This document shows positions 18,565 to 26,964 of a stretch of DNA of 64,000 nt, in pieces (the stretch's first letter is position 1; each line of letters starts with the position of its first letter). The DNA comes from Cryomorpha sp963748925. Its GTDB lineage: Bacteria; Bacteroidota; Bacteroidia; Flavobacteriales_D; Cryomorphaceae. The DNA is taken from assembly GCA_963748925.1 (NCBI GenBank), contig CAVVKG010000009.1:496001-560000 (forward strand). The letters run 5' to 3'. The translations under genes and the position numbers were made by a program. The notes under the pieces were generated by a model. It saw nothing but the letters and a program-made list of their open reading frames with translations. It was not told the origin of the DNA and ran no database searches.

Positions 18565-19188
18565 CTAGTATTCCTGTGGAAGGGCTTTAAATTCAAATCC
18601 TTTTTTACTGAGAATTTCTAGGGCCTTGGGTAATGCATAAAGCATATTTTTCTCTGCCTTTACACTGTCGTGAAAAACAACGATAGACCCTCCCCGCGTA
18701 TTTTTGATCACATTTTCAAGGCATTTTTCAGGGCTTATTTCAGCGCTCCAGTCGCCACTCAAAACATCCCACATTACAATAGTATACTGTTTTTTTAATC
18801 CCTTTACCTGCGATCGCTTTATCCTGCCATAAGGCGGTCTGAATAGGCTTGAATTCACCAATTCAGAGCATTCCAGGATATTTCGGAAGTAAGAGAAATC
18901 ACTGTACTCCCAACCACTCATATGGTTCCAGGTGTGATTGCCTGTGCGGTGGCCGCGTCTTAAAATATCCGAATATATTTTAGGGTTTGCTTTCACGTTT
19001 CCACCAATACAAAAAAAGGTAGCCTTCGCGCTGTAGGTATCCAGAATATCCAGAATCTTTAGCGTTATATCGGCAGTTGGACCATCATCAAAAGTGAGAT
19101 AGATAACCTTTGACTCCTGGTCAATACTCCATACCATATCCGCAGCAAAAGGCTTGAACGCATCAGGAGTTTTAACCAGATAAACCAT
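18565..19188 (-). CDS. Polysaccharide deacetylase (NodB/CE4 family)
   Basis: 207 residues, essentially one NodB domain. Motifs: TFDDGP (catalytic base and metal Asp), GNHTWNH (the metal-binding HxxxH), FRPPYGR, WDVLSGDWS and IVVFHDS. No clear signal peptide is seen, so the location is uncertain. It probably removes N-acetyl groups from a peptidoglycan- or chitin-like sugar polymer. It lies 3 bases downstream of the DUF2723 gene on the same strand, so the two are likely co-transcribed. Confidence 0.9.
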   Translation of the reverse strand: MVYLVKTPDAFKPFAADMVWSIDQESKVIYLTFDDGPTADITLKILDILDTYSAKATFFCIGGNVKANPKIYSDILRRGHRTGNHTWNHMSGWEYSDFSYFRNILECSELVNSSLFRPPYGRIKRSQVKGLKKQYTIVMWDVLSGDWSAEISPEKCLENVIKNTRGGSIVVFHDSVKAEKNMLYALPKALEILSKKGFEFKALPQEY

Positions 19189-19191
19189 TAT

Positions 19192-22085
19192 TTAGAATTT
19201 TACTCTTGTCTGAGTTCTAAATGATTCCATTTCTTGTATTTTTCTCTCAAAGGCAGCATCCAGAGCATCAAAACGCTCGTTTATTTTACCTTTCAGATCT
19301 TCCTGAGGATACATTTGAGTTACGAAAACATTGAGTCGTTGCAGAATAGCATAGCTCATTTGAATGTCCTGACGCATGTTAACGGCGTTCTCAACATCTG
19401 CTGAAAGGTAGTATTCAAAGTTCTCAGCATAGCGCTCAAATACGGTCTCCAGAATGGCATTTGCCTTATCATCCTCTCCTATTTTGTAATAGTTCTGGAT
19501 AATTGGAAGCATCAACCTGTCAAAAGGTACATTTCGATCTGGCATTACTTCGAGACATTTATCCAGAATTTCGCCGGCCTTTTCTATTTTTTCCTCTTCA
19601 ATTAACTGGTCGGCGAGATTTGCGAATTGCAACCTGATGTTATTGGTCATGCGCAAATTGTTCTCATCCATATAAATCTCACCTTCGCTATCCATACCAC
19701 CCCATTTAAATTTATTCATAACATTGTTATACATGGCCTCCGTGTTCACCGAACCATACATATTAGGATTGGCTGTGGCTTTCGCTTTTTTGGGAACCAA
19801 CTGATAAGCCAGACCCACCAGCTCAAAGTAGCTATCGAGATTTATATAACTGTCGGGACCGGTAGTTACTGCGAAGTAGATTGGACGCTTCCAGTCATTA
19901 GTTGCCAGTAGGTCTAATTGCATTAAGTTATTTTTCAATAAATAAGACCTGTCTATTCTCCACTCTACTCTGTCTACAATGCTAGCTGAATCAGCTTCCG
20001 CGACAGTGCCGTTAGATATTATAAAGTCTTTATCAACGGGGATGAAGAAGTTTTTGGAAGGCATAACTGAAATTTGCTCCCCACCACCAACTGTGCGCAG
20101 GTTCTTATCATTTCCGATATAGTCAATAGCCTGATCTACATTTACGTAAACCTTACCGGTGTTTCTAGATTCGTCTAAGAAAACAACATCACGCGTGCCT
20201 TGGCGGTATTGAGTTTCATTTAATGAAAATGGAACAGGATCAGAGTCGTATACTTTGCGCTTCATCTGGTTAATGTACCAATCTGTGTTCAAGAGACTTA
20301 AGTTTACAACGCGAACATCGGTTCTTATTCCTTCCACTTCCTGAGCATACCACAATGGGAAGGTATCGTTATCTCCATTTGTAAATAAAATAGCGTTTGG
20401 TTCGCAGCTTTCCAGATAGTTGGAAGCAAAATCCCGCGCCGTATATCTTCCTGATCTATCATGGTCGTTCCATCCCACGGCTCCCATCAATATAGGTACG
20501 GGCAAGGTTATCAAAGCTGCTACTATGGCTACTACACTTTTGTTCTTCATTCCTTTGCCCAGCGCATACATAAGGGCAAGAAGCCCAATAGCGATAACAC
20601 CCATGTAAAGCACTGAATAAGAAAAGAAATGGCCCCCGGATTGTATGGATTCCATTAGATAAATGACAACGCCTGCTCCCAGCGTAAAAGTGGCTGCTTT
20701 TATGAGCTCCTTCTTACTAAGATTAAATGCAGCATCAAAAAGAGCATATACGCCGAGGCCTATCCAAATAGCAAAAGCATAGAACGATCCTGCATACGCG
20801 TAATCGCGTTCACGCGGTTGGAAAGGTGTTTGATTCAGATATATTACAATGGCAAGTCCTGTAAAAAAGAAGAGGAGCAAGGTTATAAACCAGTCATCCG
20901 GTCGTCGGTATAACTGATACAGTAATCCAAGTAAACCCAGTGCAAGAGGCAATAGGAAGAAACGGTTGTAGGCGAAATTATTCTTCATACTCGAAGGCAA
21001 ATTGTCCTGTGTGGCGAGCCGCTCATTGTCAATAAAGTTGAGTCCCGATAGCCAATTTCCTTCCAGTAGACCGCCACTTCCCTGTACATCGTTTTGCTTT
21101 CCTGCAAAATTCCACATAAAATAGCGCCAGTACATGTAATTAACCTGATACTTAAAGAAGTAGGTCATGTTTTCACCAAATGTAGGCTTGTTTACAATGG
21201 TGGCCTGCCCGTCGCTTCCAATAGTTCTAATAGGAGTTCCTTTAAAATTCGACCAGGATTTATAAGCTCTGATATGGTTTTCCTGAGGACTATACATCCT
21301 GGGGAAAACTCCAGTAAACTGCGGGTCATAATTTACAATAGCCGATTTTCTATCGTCAGAAATAATGTACTCCGATTTAATGTTGTAACCGGGATTATTT
21401 TGTTCCTCAAGGAATTTATTTGCATCAAATTCTGTAGAAAACCACTGAACAGTTCTTCCGGTAGTATTTTCAACAACATATGCTTTAGTATAAACTGGGT
21501 CGCCGTCAGATCTCGGGTTCTGAGCATCCGTAGGTGAGTTAAAATAATGGCCGAATAGCAAAGGTCTGTCACCGTATTGCTCACGATTAAGATAGGAAAG
21601 TAGCGTGAATACATTTTCCGGATTGTTCTCATCCAGCGGTGTATTCTCTGATGAGCGAATAACGATTACTGCAAATGTGGAGTATCCGAGAATAATTACA
21701 GTTATTGCAAGTACAACTGTATTTAGAATCGCGTGGCCTTTTCTTTGAGTATAAAGCAATCCAAAAACCAGAAGACCGATTACGATCAAGGCGTATATGA
21801 TGGTTCCGGTATTAAACGGCATTCCGAAACTATTGACAAAAAGAAGCTCAAAATTTCCTGCCATAGATACGACACCCGGGATAATACCTCCCTGGATAAC
21901 GCCTAGAATAAGCATAGAAATCAAGGCTGTGTAAATAATCCCTTTGAGGGAAGGCTTAAATCTTTTAAAATATACAACGAAGCTAATTGCCGGTATGGCC
22001 AGAAGGTTAAGAAGGTGAACTCCGATGGAAAGTCCCATTAAATAGGCTATTAAAATAACCCATCTCATTTCGTTCTTGCCATTTG
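19192..22085 (-). CDS. DUF2723 membrane protein, main C-terminal part (frame broken)
   Basis: The larger part of a DUF2723 protein (GT39/protein-O-mannosyltransferase-like membrane family common in Bacteroidota). From NEMRWVILIAYLMGLSIGVH it runs through several membrane segments, a conserved PFQPRERDYAYAGSFYAF motif near residue 470 of this piece, and a soluble region with FTNGDNDTFPLWYAQEVEG, then a C-terminal helical (TPR-like) region. Residues upstream of about 22085 in this frame are not genuine. The N-terminal part is encoded at 22082-22582. Removing one T from the TTT at 22082-22084 joins WESLV to NGKNEMRW and gives 1129 residues over 19192-22582. The family probably transfers sugars from lipid carriers; the acceptor is unknown. 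Confidence 0.85.
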
Positions 22086-22582
22086 ACAAGACTTTCCCAG
22101 CTAAGGATAGCCCAGAAAACGGCCGCTGTAAATAGTGACGATAGCGCATAAACCTCACCTTCAACAGCCGAGAACCAGAAGGAATCTGAGAAAGTATAGG
22201 CCAGGGCGCCAACAGTACCACTCGCCATTATAGCGATAAGGCTGCCCATATTTAGTTCCTCACCATTCTTTGTAGCCATCTTGTAGCCAAAGTGGTTAAT
22301 GGTCCAGAATAAAAATAGAATTGTAAAGCTACTGCTCAAGGCAGATAGCACATTTATAGCGTAAGGAACTGCAGATACAGGGACAAACGCCGAGAATATT
22401 CTTCCTAAAAGCATGAATAGGGGAGCTCCCGGTGGGTGTCCTATTTCTAATTTATAGGCGGTTACAATAAACTCACCGCAATCCCAAAAGCTTGTAGTAG
22501 GCTCAATGGTAAGAAGATACACGATGGTGGCAATTAAAAAAACACCCCATCCAGTTACAATATTCGCAGTTCTAAAATTCAT
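22007..22582 (-). CDS. DUF2723 membrane protein, N-terminal part (frame broken)
   Basis: Start of the DUF2723 gene: ATG at 22582, a first membrane segment (GVFLIATIVYLLTIEP), then the family signature FWDCGEFIVTAYKLEIGH and PPGAPLFMLLGRIF. The Asp/Glu of WDCGEF correspond to the acidic loop thought to be catalytic in GT-C type transferases. Genuine coding ends near 22085 at WESLV; the trailing residues from KWQERNEMGYF are frame-shifted. There is no separate promoter or start for the downstream piece, so a single gene is meant. Confidence 0.85.
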   Translation of the reverse strand: MNFRTANIVTGWGVFLIATIVYLLTIEPTTSFWDCGEFIVTAYKLEIGHPPGAPLFMLLGRIFSAFVPVSAVPYAINVLSALSSSFTILFLFWTINHFGYKMATKNGEELNMGSLIAIMASGTVGALAYTFSDSFWFSAVEGEVYALSSLFTAAVFWAILSWESLVKWQERNEMGYFNSLFNGTFHRSSPS

Positions 22583-22689
22583 CCACTTGGTTATTATGCC
22601 TGCGAAAATAAGAAAATAAGCGGGGGGCGCGATATTGCGTTCGTATGAGTTAGAAAGGATTGGATGTTTTTATGATTTTTTCGGGTTTC

Positions 22690-22720
22690 TTTGAGGAATT
22701 AAAAGAATTATTTACTTTTG
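22690..22720 (+). promoter_or_regulatory. Consensus Bacteroidota promoter for tRNA-Gln
   Basis: TTTG (22690-22693), a 19-base spacer and TACTTTTG (22713-22720): an exact match to the TTTG-N19-TAnnTTTG consensus. It lies 19 bases upstream of the mature tRNA. A small palindrome TCCGC-AAT-GCGGA follows in the leader. Confidence 0.85.
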
Positions 22721-22739
22721 CACTCCGCAATGCGGAAAT

Positions 22740-22812
22740 TGTCCCATGGTGTAACTGGCAACACGTCTGTTTTTGGTACAGAAGAGTCTAGGTTCGAGCC
22801 CTAGTGGGACAA
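22740..22812 (+). tRNA. tRNA-Gln (anticodon TTG)
   Basis: Acceptor strands TGTCCCA and TGGGACA pair fully; the anticodon stem TCTGT/ACAGA encloses the loop TTTTGGT with anticodon TTG. The T-arm GGTTCGAGCC is normal. The CCA end is not encoded; A at 22812 is the discriminator. The 3' 15 bases (from 22798) are repeated in the downstream array. Confidence 0.93.
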
Positions 22813-23080
22813 CAAGAAACCCCTGTTTTTACAGGGGTTTTTTTGTGCCCTAGGGTGAGAAGTTTATGCCGCCGCAGGGCGGTAAGCCCTAGTGGGACAA
22901 CAAGAAACCCCTGTTTTCACAGGGGTTTTTTTGTGCCCTATGGCGAGAAGTTTATGCCGCCGCAGGGCGGTAAGCCCTAGTGGGACAACAAGAAACCCTG
23001 TTTTCACAGGGTTTTTTTTGTGCCCTATGGCGAGAAGTTTATGCCGCCGCAGGGCGGTAAGCCCTAGTGGGAGAACAATA
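22798..23080 (+). repeat. 88-bp tandem array: tRNA-Gln 3' end + terminator + GC-rich hairpin
   Basis: Units begin at 22798, 22886, 22974 and (partial) 23061. Each starts with GCCCTAGTGGGACAAC, the 3' end of tRNA-Gln, followed by a terminator hairpin, then GTGCCCTAnGGnGAGAAG and TTTATGCCGCCGCAGGGCGG, which can form a CCGCC/GGCGG hairpin. In unit 3 the terminator stem has lost a C on one arm and a G on the other, so pairing is kept. The last partial copy reads GGGAGAAC and ends at another hairpin, AAAGCCTTCG...CGAAAGGCTTT. A 71-residue open frame across the array is an artefact of the repeat. Confidence 0.9.
22817..22844 (+). terminator. Intrinsic terminator after tRNA-Gln (first of three copies)
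   Basis: Stem AAACCCCTGT / ACAGGGGTTT with a TTTT loop and a seven-T tail, four bases after the tRNA discriminator. Related copies lie near 22905-22932 and 22993-23019. Confidence 0.85.
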
Positions 23081-23266
23081 AAGCCTTCGTTTTTCGAAAG
23101 GCTTTGATCAGGGTGAATGCGGGAGAAAAGTTTCTGCCAGCTATTGGCAGGGAGCTAACTCTTGCAGGAATTTTAAGGTTTTTGAATTCCAATCATGTGA
23201 GAATAGGATGAATTATAATTGGACTGCCCGAACAGCTCTTTCTTAATTTAACGTTTAAAAAAACGG
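23081..23266. other. Intergenic stretch between the tRNA array and the GNAT gene
   Basis: Contains the distal arm of a hairpin (to about 23105), a short inverted repeat CTGCCAGCTATTGGCAG, and an A/T-rich imperfect hairpin TTAACGTTTAAAAAAACGGTTAA next to the end of the GNAT gene that could help stop its transcription. No gene is seen. Confidence 0.4.
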
Positions 23267-23776
23267 TTAAACCCAAATCCCCATTACAAAATCATCATAA
23301 ATAAAACCATTAGGTCCGGGAATATCTTCAGAACGCAAAATTGTAAATCCCAGCCTTTCATAAAAAGCAATCGCCGGGGCATTGCGGCGGTTTACATTAA
23401 GCTGAATTTCAGACAGCCCCATTTCCTTTGCTCCATTTGCGATTTGCTCATACATCCACTTTCCAATGCCCAGGCCTTGCTGATCAAGTGCAACATAAAT
23501 TTTGTCGAGCTTTAAATAGCCCTTTTTGACCTCGGTGGCAAAATAGCCAATGGTATTTTGTGCTGAATTTTCTACGATGTAGAATTTGTAGTCCGGATTG
23601 TTTAGGATTTCCGTAAGTTTTTCGGTGGTGTACATTCCCGAAAAAAGGCTATTTAGTTCATCGTCAGAAAAGTAGATGTAAAATGTGGGCAGCCATATTT
23701 CTCTAGCCAGTGATATTATAAGGGGAATTTGCTCTACACCAACTAGAGCTTTGCGTAACGCTACCATGAGCCCCAT
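23267..23776 (-). CDS. GNAT family N-acetyltransferase
   Basis: 169 residues. The acetyl-CoA binding motif A is clear (LDQQGLGIGKWMYEQI), followed by LNVNRRNAPAIAFYERLGF, the motif B region. Start is ATG 23776 or the ATG at 23767; both lie within the end of the upstream S4 gene, whose stop is at 23761, so the two genes are translationally coupled. The acceptor is unknown; such stand-alone GNATs may modify amines, amino acids or proteins. Confidence 0.88.
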   Translation of the reverse strand: MGLMVALRKALVGVEQIPLIISLAREIWLPTFYIYFSDDELNSLFSGMYTTEKLTEILNNPDYKFYIVENSAQNTIGYFATEVKKGYLKLDKIYVALDQQGLGIGKWMYEQIANGAKEMGLSEIQLNVNRRNAPAIAFYERLGFTILRSEDIPGPNGFIYDDFVMGIWV

Positions 23777-24138
23777 TCATCTAAATCGCGCCGTTCTTTT
23801 TTGGTGGGACGACCCGCTCCCTTCTCACGATCAAATCCGGGCATCAGTTTCATCATTTCAAGCTTTTCTAACTCAGCCTGCGGGGTGCAATCTTCTATAT
23901 AATCATCAACGAGCTTTGCCCCGACGCGATTTTTTAGCAACGACTTAACTTTGTAAGTGCGCCAAATAGGATTGCGCTTTACTTTTATGATGTCGCCTGG
24001 CTTTACATTCTGAGAAGCCTTTACTGGCGAGTCATTTAGAAGAACCTGGCCGGTTTTAACCGCCTCTGCTCCGATGGATCGCGTTTTGTAAAAGCGCACC
24101 GCCCAGATAAATTTATCTATTCGTATTTCGCTGATCAT
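23761..24138 (-). CDS. S4-domain RNA-binding protein (Hsp15/HslR-like)
   Basis: 125 residues. The N-terminal S4 domain is evident: RIDKFIWAVRFYKTRSIGAE, AVKTGQVLLNDSPVKASQNVKPGD. The C-terminal tail is basic and ends with GRPTKKERRDLDEW, as in Hsp15-type heat-shock proteins that bind stalled 50S subunits. The role is inferred from the family. It overlaps the following GNAT gene. Confidence 0.88.
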   Translation of the reverse strand: MISEIRIDKFIWAVRFYKTRSIGAEAVKTGQVLLNDSPVKASQNVKPGDIIKVKRNPIWRTYKVKSLLKNRVGAKLVDDYIEDCTPQAELEKLEMMKLMPGFDREKGAGRPTKKERRDLDEWGSW

Positions 24139-24182
24139 AAAAGCGAAGATACAAAGTGTAAATCGATTGAAGGCCTTAAGAC

Positions 24183-24329
24183 TTAAGCATTATTTCTGAG
24201 TACCTGGCTAAGTTCTCTGCGCATTTGCTGAAGCTGAATAAGTGATCGTAAATAACCGGTTACGTCTCCAGTTTTCATCTGCTTGTTTGCATTTTCTTTT
24301 AGCTGGGAATAGATTGATTCAATAGTCAT
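24183..24329 (-). CDS. Small protein of 48 residues, function unknown
   Basis: A short open frame from ATG 24329 to TAA 24183, starting MTIESIYSQLKENANKQMKT and ending QQMRRELSQVLRNNA. It reads as a soluble amphipathic helical peptide with Gln-rich heptad-like spacing. It fills most of the gap between nadD (ends 24383) and the S4 gene on the same strand, which otherwise would be an unusually long space inside an operon. No family is recognised. Real coding is supported by its composition and position only. Confidence 0.5.
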   Translation of the reverse strand: MTIESIYSQLKENANKQMKTGDVTGYLRSLIQLQQMRRELSQVLRNNA

Positions 24330-24382
24330 GGTGTTAGGTTTTATATGTTTTGAAAGTCAAAAACAAAACCTGTGCCAAAACT

Positions 24383-24994
24383 TTATTTCTTGTAAAAATG
24401 CATTTCGGTTACGTAATTAAAAACTGGCTCCGTAAGCAGGTAGCGAACGTCGTGGCCGTCTTTAATAGACTGGCGAATAAAACTTGCAGAAAGTTTCATG
24501 ACCGGAGCATCAATCTTCTTAATATGGGGATGATTGGTGAGTAGGGCATTGGTGCGGTGCGATTTTAAATCCTCTTTTTCCTGGATGGTTAGCACTCTTG
24601 GATAAACAAAAATCGAGTGCCGCTCTAAAATCTGATCAACATTCTTCCATTTGTGCAACGACCTGAGGTTGTCTTCACCCATGATAAGCGAAAAGTCCAC
24701 ATCGGGATGTGCCTCATGGAGGTGCGCAAGTGTGTTAATGGTATATGAGGGCTTGGTAAGTTTAAATTCCACATCGCTTACCCGGACTTTTGGATTGTCT
24801 TCAACCGCAATTCTACTCAGATTAAGTCTTTGATAGTCGGGGAGCAGGCTGCTTTTTTGTTTAAAGGGGTTTTGTGGGGTTACCACGAGCCATACTTCAT
24901 CAATATCGGTATGATCTGCCATGTGGTTGGCAATGATAAGATGGCCTACATGAATAGGGTTAAACGTGCCAAAGTAAAGTCCTACCTTTTTCAT
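24383..24994 (-). CDS. nadD: Nicotinate-nucleotide adenylyltransferase
   Basis: 203 residues, the usual length. The nucleotidyltransferase motif GTFNPIHVGHL (HxGH) is at the N terminus and the SASFIRQSI motif (ISSTxIR family signature) near the C terminus. It converts nicotinate mononucleotide and ATP to deamido-NAD in NAD synthesis, in the cytoplasm. Its start overlaps the end of gmk (ATGA-type, 24991-24994), an arrangement YicC-gmk-nadD common in Bacteroidota. Confidence 0.95.
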   Translation of the reverse strand: MKKVGLYFGTFNPIHVGHLIIANHMADHTDIDEVWLVVTPQNPFKQKSSLLPDYQRLNLSRIAVEDNPKVRVSDVEFKLTKPSYTINTLAHLHEAHPDVDFSLIMGEDNLRSLHKWKNVDQILERHSIFVYPRVLTIQEKEDLKSHRTNALLTNHPHIKKIDAPVMKLSASFIRQSIKDGHDVRYLLTEPVFNYVTEMHFYKK

Positions 24995-25566
24995 GATTCT
25001 AAGAATGCTTTAACCATTTCGCAGCCTTCTGCGCAAGCTGTATCCAGGTCGTCATTAATCAATACCTTATCAAACTTATCGCTGTAAGTCAATTCATGAT
25101 CTGCTTTTTCGAGACGAGCTTTAAGCGTTTCTTCAGTTTCTGTGGATCGATTTCTCAATCTTTCTTCAAGTACTTTGATACTTGGCGGCTGCACGAAAAT
25201 AGCCAGGGCTTTATCTCCAAAATATTTTTTTAGGTTACTTCCCCCCACAACGTCTACATCAAAAATCACATGCTTTCCCGAATCCCATATTCGCGTCATT
25301 TCGCTCTTTAATGTACCGTAGTACTGGTCTTTGTAAACCTCTTCCCATTCGAGAAACGCATCTTCTTTTATTTTTTTTCTGAATTCTTCAGCACTTAAGA
25401 AATAATAGTGAAGGCCATTCGCTTCATAGCTTCTCCGCTCTCGGGAAGTGGCTGATACAGAAAATGATAAGCTGTCAAACTTGCTGAGTAAATATCTTAC
25501 GATGGTCGTCTTGCCTGCACCGGATGGGGCGGAGAGGATAATGCACTTGCCTCCTGATTTTTCCAT
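24991..25566 (-). CDS. gmk: Guanylate kinase
   Basis: 191 residues with the P-loop SAPSGAGKTTIVRYL, the GMP-binding region SVSATSRERRSYEANGLHYY and the lid segment RSTETEETLKARL. It phosphorylates GMP to GDP. It overlaps nadD downstream by 4 bases and abuts the YicC gene upstream with a one-base overlap. Confidence 0.96.
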   Translation of the reverse strand: MEKSGGKCIILSAPSGAGKTTIVRYLLSKFDSLSFSVSATSRERRSYEANGLHYYFLSAEEFRKKIKEDAFLEWEEVYKDQYYGTLKSEMTRIWDSGKHVIFDVDVVGGSNLKKYFGDKALAIFVQPPSIKVLEERLRNRSTETEETLKARLEKADHELTYSDKFDKVLINDDLDTACAEGCEMVKAFLES

Positions 25567-26438
25567 TAGCCAATATTGAGGAGTTGCTCTTTGATTTTTT
25601 CCAGCTCGTCTTTCATCTCCACTACCAACTTTTGAATCGAGACGTGGTTTGCTTTTGCTCCCATAGTGTTTATCTCTCTTCCCATTTCCTGTGAAATAAA
25701 GGCTAGCTTTTTACCCACCATACCCGGCACCTTCATGGTTTCCAGAAAGTAGGTGCAGTGACCTTTTAATCGGGTATGTTCTTCAGTGATGTCGAGCTTT
25801 TCCAGGTAATAAATTATTTCTTGCTCAAGTCTGTTTTTGTCTGTTTGATCCTGATCAATCAGGTCAGCCAGATTTTTTTCAATCCTTTCGCGCACAGTGG
25901 CAAGACGCTCGGGTAGATGTTTTTCTACACCTACGCGTAAATTTTCTATCTCTTTTACTCTATCGGCAATGTCTTCTGCCAGACGAGCTCCTTCATTTTG
26001 CCGAAATTTCTTTAGTGAACCGGTTGCCTCGTCAATAACCTCTAAAACGGCTTTCCATTCATTTTCGTCAAGCTCGTTTTTCTCAGATTGCATAACATCA
26101 GGCATGCTGAGAAGTGTAGAAATAAGGTTTTCAGACTGCAACCCGGTTACCTCACTAAGGTGCTTAATTTCTTCCAGATAGGCCAGGGCTAAACTCTGGT
26201 TAATCGTAACCCGCTTCTGGCCATCAGTATCTTCAACATAAATGTTCAGGTCAACCTTTCCACGACCCAGCTTTTCAGAAAGAATACCACGCAAGTCGAG
26301 CTCTTTTTCACGGTAAACTGATGGTATTTTTACAGAGAGATCAAACTGTTTGCTGTTTAGCGATTTGATTTCTACTGTTATATTTTTGTTGGCAAAGCTA
26401 CCAGTAGCCTTGCCAAAACCTGTCATTGAAATTAGCAT
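25566..26438 (-). CDS. YicC family endoribonuclease-like protein
   Basis: 290 residues, full length for the family. The N terminus MLISMTGFGKATG and the C-terminal region GREINTMGAKANHVSIQKLV (DUF1732) are characteristic. YicC proteins are reported to be RNA endonucleases; here it heads the yicC-gmk-nadD cluster, an arrangement widely kept in bacteria. Confidence 0.92.
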   Translation of the reverse strand: MLISMTGFGKATGSFANKNITVEIKSLNSKQFDLSVKIPSVYREKELDLRGILSEKLGRGKVDLNIYVEDTDGQKRVTINQSLALAYLEEIKHLSEVTGLQSENLISTLLSMPDVMQSEKNELDENEWKAVLEVIDEATGSLKKFRQNEGARLAEDIADRVKEIENLRVGVEKHLPERLATVRERIEKNLADLIDQDQTDKNRLEQEIIYYLEKLDITEEHTRLKGHCTYFLETMKVPGMVGKKLAFISQEMGREINTMGAKANHVSIQKLVVEMKDELEKIKEQLLNIG

Positions 26439-26554
26439 ATTTTGATATTGCGGTTGCCAAAAGTAACCAAAACTAAATCAATCATACCATTTTGAAAGAT
26501 GTTGAAAACGGCGGTTTGTAAAGTCATTCTATTCTGATGCTTGTTTCCTGAGCA

Positions 26555-26902
26555 TTACAACAGGTTGCGCATGGCTTCAACGGCAGCTTTTGAGTTTCCT
26601 GCAATCGCTTGTGAACTAGTTTCAAGCACTGGTCTTTTCAGAAAAGTGTAATCCGTGCATAAGTATTTGCGGTAATCGGCTTCCGCCAATGATTGGTTGT
26701 TTAGACCCAATTCGCGGTATTTTCTAGCTCTTTTGCTAAAGATTGACTCGTAGCCCCCTGCTTTTTGAGCTAGTGAATCAATTTCGGATTCAGTCATTTC
26801 TTCAGACTTGATTTCTCTCAAAATCACATCGTCGGCGAGTTTGAGGTTCTTCATTATTCGTTTACAGGTATCACATGTTGATAGATAATAGAACTTCTTC
26901 AT
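26555..26902 (-). CDS. ArsC/Spx family thioredoxin-fold protein
   Basis: 115 residues. N-terminal CDTC (residues 9-12) in the context YLSTCDTCKRIMKNL, then FSKRARKYRELGL and TFLKRPVLE, as in the ArsC/Spx/YffB family. The CxxC form resembles Spx/MgsR-type redox regulators more than true arsenate reductases, but no other ars gene is near. The physiological role is unresolved. Stand-alone gene, divergent from the flippase gene. Confidence 0.85.
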   Translation of the reverse strand: MKKFYYLSTCDTCKRIMKNLKLADDVILREIKSEEMTESEIDSLAQKAGGYESIFSKRARKYRELGLNNQSLAEADYRKYLCTDYTFLKRPVLETSSQAIAGNSKAAVEAMRNLL

Positions 26903-26912
26903 TGTTTAATTC

Positions 26913-26920
26913 TAAATTTG
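26913..26920 (+). promoter_or_regulatory. Possible -7 element TAAATTTG for the flippase gene
   Basis: Matches TAnnTTTG and lies 44 bases before the TTG start at 26965. No good TTG is seen 19-21 bases upstream, so support is partial. Confidence 0.4.
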
Positions 26921-26964
26921 TAATTTATTAATTTGCTAATATACCCGCTTAGTAATAGAAAACT

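Noticed and set aside
22089..22221. ATG 22221 as the start of the DUF2723 main frame
   Set aside because: Residues between 22221 and about 22085 in that frame are unlike the family, while the overlapping frame encodes the expected membrane segments.
22740..23080. Prophage or integrative element at the tRNA-Gln gene
   Set aside because: No integrase or phage gene lies within the window near the tRNA; the repeats alone do not prove integration.
22892..23107. 71-residue open frame across the tRNA-Gln tandem array
   Set aside because: It exists only because the 88-bp unit happens to be stop-free in this frame; the sequence repeats internally and overlaps terminator hairpins.
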